Positions 1-5,345 of a stretch of 5,345 nucleotides of DNA are shown one piece after another (within the stretch, counting starts at the first letter, position 1; every line of letters starts with the position of its first letter). The stretch comes from an uncultured Bacteroidales bacterium (GTDB lineage: Bacteria > Bacteroidota > Bacteroidia > Bacteroidales > Muribaculaceae): NCBI GenBank assembly GCA_947176515.1, contig CAMWQZ010000118.1, positions 1-5,345 of the forward strand, written 5' to 3'. Under the pieces are notes generated by a model, which saw only the letters and a program-made list of their open reading frames with translations, was not told where the DNA came from and did not search any database. The translations under genes and the position numbers were made by a program.

Positions 1-465
1 GATTATGCTGACCTGATAATCAACGGTATTGAAAATCTGGTTACAAAATATAACCTGCGGATATTTATTGTCGACTCTGTTACACGCATAGCTGCTCTTT
101 CATTTGGGCGCAATGCTTCCGCCGCCTATGTAATGAAGCGGCTCGTAGCATTGCAGATGCGTCTCGGTATTTCGTTGATTGTGATAGCTCGTGATGCTAC
201 TAAGGGTGTGGCTCGGTCGCTCGGCAATCTTGCCGAGGGTACTATAGAGCTTTCATCTCCCTCGGAGTCTGATAAGCCACAGACAACCCTGGTAGCTGAA
301 CCTGAATTGACAGTCGGTATTCCTGACGAATCGATTTCAGTTGAGGATAATCTATCCTCGGCATCAAGCCTCGCCAAACCGATACAATCTGGTCGTAACA
401 AATCACTTTCGCGTCGCGACCGTCGTCTTTTGCGCCGGCAGGCTCAATCGTCGCGTAACTCCTGA
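1..465 (+). CDS. RecA-like/RepA-type P-loop ATPase, C-terminal part (5' end outside window)
   Basis: The frame is open from the first base to a TGA at 463-465, giving 154 residues with no start in the window. A Walker B-like strand, RIFIVDS, lies at visible residues 20-26. A helix and a second hydrophobic strand ([12 protein letters not shown], 57-68) follow, then [15 protein letters not shown] (70-84). This matches the end of the AAA/RecA-like ATPases common in Bacteroidetes mobile elements and phages, which usually read IIDN, then SILVIAHTPK, then LAGSK..NFADS. Walker A would lie upstream. Members are replication or helicase-type ATPases, but the exact role here is unknown. The last 70 residues look disordered and end in a very basic stretch ([15 protein letters not shown]) that could bind nucleic acid. 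A RadA/KaiC-like relative is the main alternative. The gene converges on the DUF2130 gene, and the two overlap by 22 bases with no terminator between them. Confidence 0.65.
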   Translation, partial: DYADLIINGIENLVTKYNLRIFIVDSVTRIAALSFGRNASAAYVMKRLVALQMRLGISLIVIARDATKGVARSLGNLAEGTIELSSPSESDKPQTTLVAEPELTVGIPDESISVEDNLSSASSLAKPIQSGRNKSLSRRDRRLLRRQAQSSRNS

Positions 466-1772
466 TTTTTTCGCGCCTCATCAAATTTCGCTTTCATCGT
501 CGGATTGCCGCGAGTAAGCTTCTTTATGGTGAGCGCTTCAGCCTTGTCGTTGGCAAGTCGCAGATGATTTTCTGAGCTTAAGAGTGCATCCTTGATTTTT
601 TGCAGATTGGCGATTGATTTGTCGATGCCGTCGATTGCAGCTTTGAATTTTTCGCTTGCGATGCGGTAGTTGCGGCCAAATCCTTCGCGGAACGTATTGA
701 GTTGCTGCTCGAAGTTTGTCACATCTATGCTCTGCTGCATCAGTGTTTCGATTTGTCGCCGATAGTCAGCGCTTTTGCGTGAAGCTTGTGATAGCATTGA
801 TATTACCGCCATGAAGAATTGCGGACGGATGACAAACATCTTCGGATAGCGGTATGACACATCGACTATTCCCTCGTTGTAAAGGTCATTATCTGCTTCG
901 AGCATTGACACGAGCACCGCGTACTCACACCCCTTTTGCTTACGGTCACGGTCAAGTTTGGCGAAGAAATCTTCATTGCGATGCTTGGTTGCAGTGGTGT
1001 CCGCCTCATTTTTCATCTCAAACATTATTGAGATATACTCCACGCCGTCAATGTAATCACGATAAATGTAGTCGCCTTTTGAGCCTTCGCTCGCGTCATT
1101 GTCTTTGTCAAAATATGCGTTAGGGTACATCATCGCCCTTACGCGATTAAATTCGTTCTGGCAGTGGATTTCGAGCGACTCACCAATCATCTTGGTCGAC
1201 ATTCGCGCTTTCATCTCCTTGTAATAGTCAATTAGCTCCTGCTTTTGTCTGATTTCAAGCGAGTGCTGCTCTTTAAGGTTATTTTCGCGCTCTATGGCTT
1301 TATTGCGTTCGTTGACTGCTGAGGTGCGCAATTCCGCTATCTCATTGTCTTTCTGTCTTAGTTTTTCTGCGTTTGCCTGACGCTCTTCGAGTACGGCTAT
1401 TTTTCGGGTGTTATCGCTTTGGGCGACTATTGATTTTAACTTTTCAATCTCTGAGTCGCGTGCCGCAATGGTTCGGGCAAATTCAGCATCCTTGTCGCGA
1501 GCCACGCTGTCGAGTTTTTCTTTAGCTATAGCGAGCTGCGAGTCACGTTTAGCTATCGCGACGTCTTTTGCGTTCAGCTGTTTGGCGAAATCGTTTTCCG
1601 CCTTTCGTTCACGTGCCTGATTTTCCAGGCGCATGCGTTCTTGCATATCTTCTATGCGCCGCTTCACTTCATCTTCAAACGCTGCGTTACGCACTTGGTT
1701 GGCAAGCGACTCAAAAGTGTCTTCGTCTACTCGAAACACATGTTGGCAATTGGGACATTTTAGTTCTTTCAT
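444..1772 (-). CDS. DUF2130 family protein: coiled coil plus PD-(D/E)xK-like domain
   Basis: This 442-residue protein resembles the COG4487/DUF2130 family, whose function is not established. It opens with a single CPNC knuckle (residues 6-9, [13 protein letters not shown]). A long charged coiled coil of heptad-like E/K/R/A segments covers about residues 25-190. The conserved domain follows: [16 protein letters not shown] (197-212), then SKGDYIYRD (231-239), a strand and IMFEMKNE (249-256). The order D234 ... E252-x-K254, with an upstream helix carrying E198 and E202, is what a PD-(D/E)xK nuclease fold would show. A second helical stretch (about 325-415) and a basic tail complete it. RmuC has a similar coiled-coil-plus-nuclease plan, so a DNA-processing role is a reasonable guess, no more. 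The ATG at 1772 places CPNC at the very N-terminus, as in relatives. No clear Shine-Dalgarno is seen. Its upstream region is one arm of an inverted duplication. Confidence 0.85.
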   Translation of the reverse strand: MKELKCPNCQHVFRVDEDTFESLANQVRNAAFEDEVKRRIEDMQERMRLENQARERKAENDFAKQLNAKDVAIAKRDSQLAIAKEKLDSVARDKDAEFARTIAARDSEIEKLKSIVAQSDNTRKIAVLEERQANAEKLRQKDNEIAELRTSAVNERNKAIERENNLKEQHSLEIRQKQELIDYYKEMKARMSTKMIGESLEIHCQNEFNRVRAMMYPNAYFDKDNDASEGSKGDYIYRDYIDGVEYISIMFEMKNEADTTATKHRNEDFFAKLDRDRKQKGCEYAVLVSMLEADNDLYNEGIVDVSYRYPKMFVIRPQFFMAVISMLSQASRKSADYRRQIETLMQQSIDVTNFEQQLNTFREGFGRNYRIASEKFKAAIDGIDKSIANLQKIKDALLSSENHLRLANDKAEALTIKKLTRGNPTMKAKFDEARKNQELRDD

Positions 1773-1774
1773 AT

Positions 1775-1837
1775 GTAAGTTTCGATAATTAGTTTATATT
1801 AAGATTCGCGACTGATTTTAGCAAGATTCAGACTTGC
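1775..1837 (-). repeat. Inverted duplication, copy A (upstream of the DUF2130 gene)
   Basis: Read on the minus strand from 1837 to 1775, this 63-base unit matches copy B (1874-1934, plus strand). My hand alignment gives about 51 identities in 61 paired positions plus two single-base gaps. The best blocks are ATATAAACTAATT and GAAACTTAC. The match continues to the ATG of the DUF2130 gene (1770-1772), which copy B mirrors with an ATG at 1937-1939. The copy covers the whole region where this gene's promoter should lie, but its promoter-like boxes are poor (TCTG, then GAATCTTA after 21 bases). Confidence 0.8.
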
Positions 1838-1873
1838 GAAGATGGAGTTATGGGGTGCCATAATAACTGATGA

Positions 1874-1934
1874 GTAAGTTTGAATATTGCAATATCAGAC
1901 CGAAGTTTGATATAAACTAATTGTTGAAACTTAC
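1874..1934 (+). repeat. Inverted duplication, copy B (facing the recombinase gene)
   Basis: This 61-base unit is the inverted partner of copy A, across a 36-base spacer (1838-1873). It begins with GTAAGTTT and ends with AAACTTAC, so it carries 8-base inverted ends of its own. In copy A the corresponding first end has decayed to GCAAGTCT. An ATG follows at 1937-1939, but the frame closes after 16 codons (1937-1987) inside the 3' end of the recombinase gene, so no convincing gene lies downstream. Together the two copies could fold into a large cruciform or RNA hairpin. Confidence 0.8.
1879..1909 (+). promoter_or_regulatory. Candidate sigma-ABfr promoter inside copy B, with palindromic operator
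   Basis: TTTG (1879-1882) is followed after exactly 19 bases by GAAGTTTG (1902-1909), one base from the Bacteroides -7 consensus TAnnTTTG at the preferred spacing. Between the boxes lies a perfect 12-base palindrome, ATATTGCAATAT (1884-1895), a plausible repressor site. The corresponding segment of copy A has lost both the TTTG boxes and the palindrome. Transcription would start near 1914-1918 and run antisense into the recombinase gene. The elements are short, so chance cannot be excluded. Confidence 0.35.
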
Positions 1935-1967
1935 TTATGACAAAGTTAATATTATTATCGCAAAAAA

Positions 1968-3149
1968 TCAATGCAGCAATCTTATGATTGCGTGATTTGC
2001 CCGGTCAACCGCCGTTGTATCGAGAGAGGCGAGATAGATTCTTGTCGTATTCTCGGTCCTGTGACCCATCCCGGCGCTGATTATTGATATCGGCACTCCC
2101 TTGTTGTGGGCTATCGACGCCCATGAATGACGGGCGCAGTAGAGTGTTAGCGGTGTAGTCATTCCAATCATGCGTCCGAGTGTTTTTAGATTATGATTAA
2201 TCCTATAACTTACATTCCGGTAGGCTGAGCGTGATTCCGCATCGGCGTTTGTGAGTATTGGCAGTAGAAAGTGGCTGCTGAAATGGCTGTAACGCTTTAC
2301 TATGCTTTCCATCTCGTGAGTCCACTTAATAGTAAGTATTTGACCGGTCTTATGACGGCGATAGCAGATGGTGTCGCCGCAGAGGTCACTTTTGCGTAGA
2401 TATGCCATGTCAATAAATGACATGCCGCGCATATAAAAACTGAGCAGGAATATATCGCGTGCATATTCCAGCGCTGGTCTTTTTGTGAGATCCATATTTT
2501 TTAGATTTCTGACATCGCAAAGCGGCAGCGCTCGCTTTATAGTTTTGTCGACTCCCGTGTAAACTCGTTTGAATGGATATTCTTGCTTCACAAGATTGTC
2601 ATCTGCAGCCCTGTTATAGACGGCGCGCAGTATTCGCAAGTAAAATGAAACAGTGTTTGGTACCAACCCTTTGTTGAATAGATAGCTCTCATAGTATTCA
2701 AAGATTTTAGATGAAAGCAGTCTGATGTGAATATCCTTGCCGCGTCTGAATCTCATAAAGCTGTTGAGTGCTGATTGGTAAGTCTCCGATGTCCGGGTGC
2801 GGCCCTTTTCCTTGAGAGACATGATGAGTTTTAACATGAAATTCCTTATGGTATAGTCTTTAAGATAGTGTTTGAAATCCAATGCTATATCGTTTGCTGA
2901 AAACGATATGCCGTTGACTTCAAGTTCATAAATTATGTTATGGAGGCGTTCGATGTCATATTGCACGAGTGACCTTATATTCTGCGGCAATCGGCTTATC
3001 GATGGCTTGAACCCTAATTTAAGGTCTGGTGTAAATGTGATATCGCTGACAATTGAAGCTCGACTGCGTCCGTGATTGATTATATAAACAATAGTGATCT
3101 TGTTTCGATCTGACGCAGGATAGATAAAATCGATGTGAACAGATGCCAT
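1968..3149 (-). CDS. Tyrosine-type site-specific recombinase/integrase
   Basis: This complete 393-residue tyrosine recombinase cuts and rejoins DNA through a 3'-phosphotyrosine. An N-terminal arm-binding-like region covers about residues 1-95 and a SAM-like core-binding domain about 100-200. The catalytic domain (about 210-390) carries R241 (FYMRGMSFIDMAYL), K267 (RRHKTGQ), the YCARH box with Y337 and R340, H363 in GMGH, and the nucleophile Y372 in TRIYLASLD. The first residue of the usual HxxR box is Tyr, which is common in Bacteroidetes integrases and does not suggest inactivity. The family includes integrases of conjugative and mobilisable elements and invertases that flip promoters, and sequence alone does not separate these roles. 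It follows the DUF6155-like gene by 40 bases and is probably co-transcribed with it. Its 3' end abuts the inverted duplication at 1775-1934, a candidate substrate or att region. A 9-base inverted repeat lies one base before the start codon. Confidence 0.93.
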   Translation of the reverse strand: MASVHIDFIYPASDRNKITIVYIINHGRSRASIVSDITFTPDLKLGFKPSISRLPQNIRSLVQYDIERLHNIIYELEVNGISFSANDIALDFKHYLKDYTIRNFMLKLIMSLKEKGRTRTSETYQSALNSFMRFRRGKDIHIRLLSSKIFEYYESYLFNKGLVPNTVSFYLRILRAVYNRAADDNLVKQEYPFKRVYTGVDKTIKRALPLCDVRNLKNMDLTKRPALEYARDIFLLSFYMRGMSFIDMAYLRKSDLCGDTICYRRHKTGQILTIKWTHEMESIVKRYSHFSSHFLLPILTNADAESRSAYRNVSYRINHNLKTLGRMIGMTTPLTLYCARHSWASIAHNKGVPISIISAGMGHRTENTTRIYLASLDTTAVDRANHAIIRLLH

Positions 3150-3150
3150 A

Positions 3151-3180
3151 AGTAACTTTGTTTTTTTCGCAAAAGTTACT
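3151..3180. repeat. Perfect 9-base inverted repeat before the recombinase start
   Basis: AGTAACTTT (3151-3159) and AAAGTTACT (3172-3180) are perfect inverted copies around a 12-base A/T-rich loop. The repeat begins one base upstream of the recombinase ATG and fills most of the 40-base gap. It does not look like a standard intrinsic terminator, because the T-run is in the loop and the stem is AT-rich. It could be an operator for autoregulation, a hairpin that masks the start, or a recombinase arm site. Its half-site differs by one base from the GTAAGTTT ends of the repeats on the other side of the gene. Confidence 0.55.
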
Positions 3181-3202
3181 ATAAATTGGCTAATGTGGCA
3201 AT
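3170..3202 (-). promoter_or_regulatory. Weak internal promoter candidate for the recombinase gene
   Basis: On the minus strand ATTG (3199-3202) is followed after 20 bases by TAACTTTTG (3170-3178), which resembles TAnnTTTG with one extra base. The -7-like box overlaps one arm of the inverted repeat at 3151-3180, so anything bound there would block it. The leader would be about 15 bases. Both boxes are imperfect, and the gene may simply be read from the operon promoter at 4543-4573. Confidence 0.25.
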
Positions 3203-3699
3203 TCGATGTTTCTCTTTAAAAATGCCCTGAAATAACGGCTGCGATCGCTTGTTTCAGCTATGATTCTGTCTACTTGTTGCATAGTGCTGTCAAATATAAG
3301 ATTTTTGTCAGCGTATGCGATAGCCTCGTTTAGTAGTTTTAACGTCCCGTTGATTAAGGTGTCAGAGAAATTCTTGATTTTTTTCTGTTCGACGAGCATA
3401 TTGACGGTGAAGAGGTACAGGTCTCTCACGCGCTCTGCCCCGGGATTGAATGACTCAAAATTTTTAATTGATTTCCTTATTCGCGATATTCGGGCGGTCG
3501 ACTGGTGGTATTTGCCGCGTATGATTTCCTTTGTCAACTCGCGTGTGAAACGTTCATAGAGTTTTTCGACATCAGGCACAGTAAAGAAATCGAAATATTC
3601 CTTTATGGTTTTATTCGACGAATAAGCCGTCAGCACGACATCAATAATTTGCTCGCGCGACAGCCCCATCAACTCCTTCTTCAATGCAATCTTCGACAT
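3190..3699 (-). CDS. DUF6155-like protein of unknown function
   Basis: This complete 169-residue, mostly helical, charged protein has no signal peptide or membrane segment, so it is probably cytoplasmic. The N-terminus MSKIALKKELMGLSREQIIDVVLTAYSSN, followed by KEYFDFFTVPD (about residues 33-43), resembles the Bacteroidetes DUF6155 family, which typically opens SKxxLKKxLxxLxxEQ and then has a Tyr/Phe-rich YxxF segment. I recognise the family by these motifs only and its function is unknown. A basic stretch (STARISRIRKSIK, about 67-79) could contact nucleic acid. The start is supported by AGGAT (3701-3705) a few bases upstream and by the 11-base gap after the preceding stop. Tight spacing on both sides puts it in an operon with the outer-membrane protein gene before it and the recombinase gene after it. 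Confidence 0.7.
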   Translation of the reverse strand: MSKIALKKELMGLSREQIIDVVLTAYSSNKTIKEYFDFFTVPDVEKLYERFTRELTKEIIRGKYHQSTARISRIRKSIKNFESFNPGAERVRDLYLFTVNMLVEQKKIKNFSDTLINGTLKLLNEAIAYADKNLIFDSTMQQVDRIIAETSDRSRYFRAFLKRNIELPH

Positions 3700-3710
3700 A
3701 ATCCTATTTG

Positions 3711-4535
3711 TTAATATCCCATTGCTTGGGAGAGTTTTTGGACTGGCGGGCCTATGGTCGGATTGCGTGATTGATTATATTGTGAGCCCCGGCTGTTTAG
3801 CACTTGATATAATATTCCACCAATGTCAATCCCTATTTTGTTATTTTTAGATACCCGGAAATACGGTCTCACTATTGGTTGCGCCTCTATGCGGTTGGTC
3901 ATCATTGACTGATAGCCTTGCGCACCGACTTCTACGCCAAACCGTTCAGAAAACGAATAATCAATATAGCCTCCAAAACGCGGTATATTTACATATCCTG
4001 CCATCGCTGGATTATTCATTCTGACTCCTGAATGATATTCGCCGAAGACGGTTGCGCTAACTTTTTCACTGAACTTATACGTTAGCGCTCCGCCAAAACC
4101 ATAAGAAGTCTGCAATCCGTTGAAGTAACCATATTTTGTGGCGACGCCATATACGTTGACATTCAGGTTCCCGAAATTTTGCTCTACGTTTAAGCTGCCT
4201 GAATTTATAGCCATAAGTCCTGGCATAGTTTGTATTCCACCGGCAGCATATAAGTGTCCGTTTCGCCACGATGAAATGCGCGCCACGCCTGGCGTAATAT
4301 TTGTATTGATTTTCGGCAACTGAAAAGCAGATGTATCTGTAACGAATTTATTTCTTAGGTCTGGCTGTGAAAGTTCAGAAAACTTGCGGTCAAAATTTAA
4401 ATAAATATTCGTTGAGTCAATCAACCTGTCAGTGCCATGTTGATATGAAACAGCTATACTGTCAGGCGTTTCCCTCTGTCCGACAGCTACAAATGGAAGT
4501 AAAGCCAATGATAATATAATAATTGTCCGTTTCAT
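3711..4535 (-). CDS. Secreted, probably outer-membrane beta-barrel protein
   Basis: This 274-residue protein starts with a clear Sec signal peptide (MKRTIIILSLALLPFVAVGQ, cleavage near residue 19), which also fixes the start. The mature part begins with a polar segment. From about residue 95 it consists of alternating polar/hydrophobic strands rich in Gly, Tyr, Phe and Asn, such as LNVNVYGVATKYGYF (124-138), GFGGALTYKFSEKVSATVFGEYH (146-168), FGGYIDYSFSERFGVEVGAQGY (187-208) and IVRPYFRVSKNNKIGIDIGGIL (221-242). The paired-strand and turn pattern fits a small outer-membrane beta-barrel, although the C-terminus (QAMGY) is not a strong barrel end. No specific family or ligand is recognised. It is the first gene of the three-gene unit, directly behind a consensus promoter, and its stop lies 11 bases before the next start. 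Confidence 0.75.
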   Translation of the reverse strand: MKRTIIILSLALLPFVAVGQRETPDSIAVSYQHGTDRLIDSTNIYLNFDRKFSELSQPDLRNKFVTDTSAFQLPKINTNITPGVARISSWRNGHLYAAGGIQTMPGLMAINSGSLNVEQNFGNLNVNVYGVATKYGYFNGLQTSYGFGGALTYKFSEKVSATVFGEYHSGVRMNNPAMAGYVNIPRFGGYIDYSFSERFGVEVGAQGYQSMMTNRIEAQPIVRPYFRVSKNNKIGIDIGGILYQVLNSRGSQYNQSRNPTIGPPVQKLSQAMGY

Positions 4536-4542
4536 ATCATTG

Positions 4543-4573
4543 CAAAGATAACTAATAATACTTCAGTAGCAAA
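4543..4573 (-). promoter_or_regulatory. Consensus sigma-ABfr promoter of the three-gene unit
   Basis: On the minus strand TTTG (4570-4573) is followed after exactly 19 bases by TATCTTTG (4543-4550). Both boxes fit the Bacteroides -33/-7 consensus perfectly. The -7 box ends only 7 bases before the ATG at 4535, so transcription should begin 0-5 bases before the start codon, making the message leaderless or nearly so. The promoter lies between the peptidase terminator and the outer-membrane protein gene. Confidence 0.8.
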
Positions 4574-4582
4574 ATCATTAAT

Positions 4583-4617
4583 AAAAAAAGACTCCGACGC
4601 GTGAGGGCATCGGAGTC
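4583..4617 (-). terminator. Intrinsic terminator of the S9 peptidase gene
   Basis: The 8-base stem GACTCCGA (4590-4597) pairs perfectly with TCGGAGTC (4610-4617). Two further G-C pairs lie inside one mismatch, closing a 6-base loop. Read on the minus strand, seven T residues (4583-4589) follow directly. It starts about 20 bases after the peptidase stop codon and insulates the next operon, whose -33 box begins 10 bases further on. Confidence 0.93.
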
Positions 4618-4637
4618 TCCAGAAAGTGAAATTTAAA

Positions 4638-5345
4638 TTACTTGTTTTCAGTTGTGTCAGGTTTTAGCCATTTGTCAAACCAGCGGAAGAAAAGGCGCTG
4701 CCACATGATGGCGTTCTGCGGTTTTAGAATCCAGTGGTTTTCGTCGGGATAGATAACCATTTCAGCAGGGATGCCGCGAAGCTTGGCTGCGTTGAAAGCT
4801 GCCATGCCTTGTGAGGCGAGGATGCGGTAGTCATATTCACCGTGGCTAACCATAATTGGAGTGTCCCATTTGTCAACAAAGCGATGGGGCGAGTTGGCAA
4901 AAGTGCGTTGGGCTGCCGCATTGTCTTTTTCCCAATATGCGCCTCCCATATCCCAGTTGGCAAACCACATTTCTTCAGTTTCAAGATACTGGGCTTCCAT
5001 GTTGAAGATACCGGCGTGAGCGAGCAGCGCAGCGAATCTATGGTCATGATTACCGGCGAGCCAGTAGATAGAGAAACCGCCGTAGCTTGCACCTGTCGCA
5101 CCGATATGCTCACCGTCGATAAACGGTTCCTGCTTCATATAGTCAACAGCTGCGAGATAGTCCTTCATATTCTGGCCCGGGTAATCTTTAGAAATCTGCT
5201 CAAGCCATTCCTGTCCGAAACCGGGGAGGCCGCGGCGGTTGGGAGCAATCATTACATAGCCGTTTGAAGCCATGAGTGCAAAGTTCCAGCGATAGCTCCA
5301 GAACTGGCTGACAGCCTGCTGAGGACCACCTTGGCAATAAAGGAT
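4638..5345 (-). CDS. S9 family (prolyl oligopeptidase-like) serine peptidase, C-terminal part
   Basis: The frame stays open to the right edge, so the gene continues outside the window. The Met at 5273 is internal, because before it the frame reads ILYCQGGPQQAVSQFWSYRW, a typical S9 strand and oxyanion region. The visible 235 residues are the alpha/beta-hydrolase catalytic domain. The nucleophile Ser is in GASYGG (codon 5085-5087), the Asp in HGEYDYRI (codon 4830-4832) and the His in DENHW (codon 4734-4736), in the correct order for a complete triad. The family (DPP-IV, acylaminoacyl peptidase and relatives) cleaves short peptides, often after Pro or Ala. Full-length members have an N-terminal beta-propeller and, in Bacteroidales, usually a signal peptide to the periplasm, both outside this window. 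A strong terminator follows the stop. Which S9 subfamily it belongs to cannot be decided from this part. Confidence 0.95.
   Translation of the reverse strand: MLYCQGGPQQAVSQFWSYRWNFALMASNGYVMIAPNRRGLPGFGQEWLEQISKDYPGQNMKDYLAAVDYMKQEPFIDGEHIGATGASYGGFSIYWLAGNHDHRFAALLAHAGIFNMEAQYLETEEMWFANWDMGGAYWEKDNAAAQRTFANSPHRFVDKWDTPIMVSHGEYDYRILASQGMAAFNAAKLRGIPAEMVIYPDENHWILKPQNAIMWQRLFFRWFDKWLKPDTTENK

Noticed and set aside
126..484. Minus-strand frames of 91 and 80 codons opposite the ATPase gene
   Set aside because: The opposite plus-strand frame is open from base 1 and has recognisable ATPase motifs. The minus-strand translations show no domain or coherent composition.
854..1792. Plus-strand frames opposite the DUF2130 gene (854-1123, 1408-1620, 1568-1792)
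   Set aside because: They are shadows of a repetitive coiled-coil gene with strong family motifs. None has a promoter or recognisable product.
1937..1987. 16-codon plus-strand frame starting at the mirrored ATG
   Set aside because: It is too short, has no homology signal and overlaps the recombinase 3' end. It is kept only as part of the finding on copy B.
2137..2139. Loss of the catalytic His in the recombinase HxxR box (Tyr337 instead)
   Set aside because: A Tyr at this position (YxARH) is usual in Bacteroidetes tyrosine recombinases, and all other catalytic residues are present, so it is not evidence of inactivation.
3260..3714. Plus-strand frames opposite the DUF6155-like gene
   Set aside because: The minus-strand gene has a ribosome-site match, operon spacing and family resemblance, while the antisense frames have none of these.
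4075..4323. Short frames on both strands inside the outer-membrane protein gene
   Set aside because: They lie fully within a gene with a signal peptide and consensus promoter, and their composition is not protein-like.
4724..5267. Frames of 129 (-) and 141 (+) codons overlapping the S9 peptidase
   Set aside because: The peptidase frame has the full Ser-Asp-His triad, and these are its shadows.
1..5345. CRISPR array, tRNA, rRNA or insertion sequence
   Set aside because: No regularly spaced direct repeats, tRNA-like cloverleaf, rRNA segment or transposase was seen in the window.

Overview
The window looks like a piece of a Bacteroidales chromosome or integrated element, perhaps Muribaculaceae or a close relative. 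The evidence is a Bacteroidetes-type tyrosine recombinase with a YxxR box in place of HxxR, a DUF6155-like protein, a periplasmic S9 peptidase, moderate GC content, mostly weak Shine-Dalgarno sites, and a consensus sigma-ABfr promoter (TTTG, 19 bases, TAnnTTTG). The family-level placement is inference.

Layout. Positions 1-465 (+) hold the C-terminal part of a RecA-like/RepA-type P-loop ATPase whose start is outside the window. It converges on and overlaps by 22 bases a DUF2130 protein (444-1772, -), a long coiled coil joined to a domain with a PD-(D/E)xK-like signature. The 195-base gap 1773-1967 is not empty. It holds two copies of a roughly 61-63-base unit in opposite orientation, together forming a large imperfect inverted repeat. 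One copy lies directly upstream of the DUF2130 start codon. The other carries a better promoter-like signal pointing the opposite way, into the 3' end of the recombinase gene.

Positions 1968-4535 (-) look like one transcription unit read right to left: a secreted, probably outer-membrane beta-barrel protein (4535-3711), a DUF6155-like protein (3699-3190, 11 bases later) and a full-length tyrosine recombinase (3149-1968, 40 bases later). A near-perfect sigma-ABfr promoter ends only 7 bases before the first start codon, so the mRNA should be leaderless or nearly so. A perfect 9-base inverted repeat sits just before the recombinase start, over a weak internal promoter candidate. To the right, a clear intrinsic terminator (4583-4617) closes the last gene, an S9 prolyl-oligopeptidase-family serine peptidase (4638-5345, -) whose N-terminal part lies outside the window.

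No complete new system can be claimed from this window. The strongest unexplained signal is the inverted duplication next to the recombinase gene. Variants of a GTAA(C/G)TTT half-site occur in it and in the inverted repeat on the other side of that gene. It could be a recombinase site, a remnant invertible promoter or a duplicated operator. The rest is a set of recognisable families, several of unknown function.
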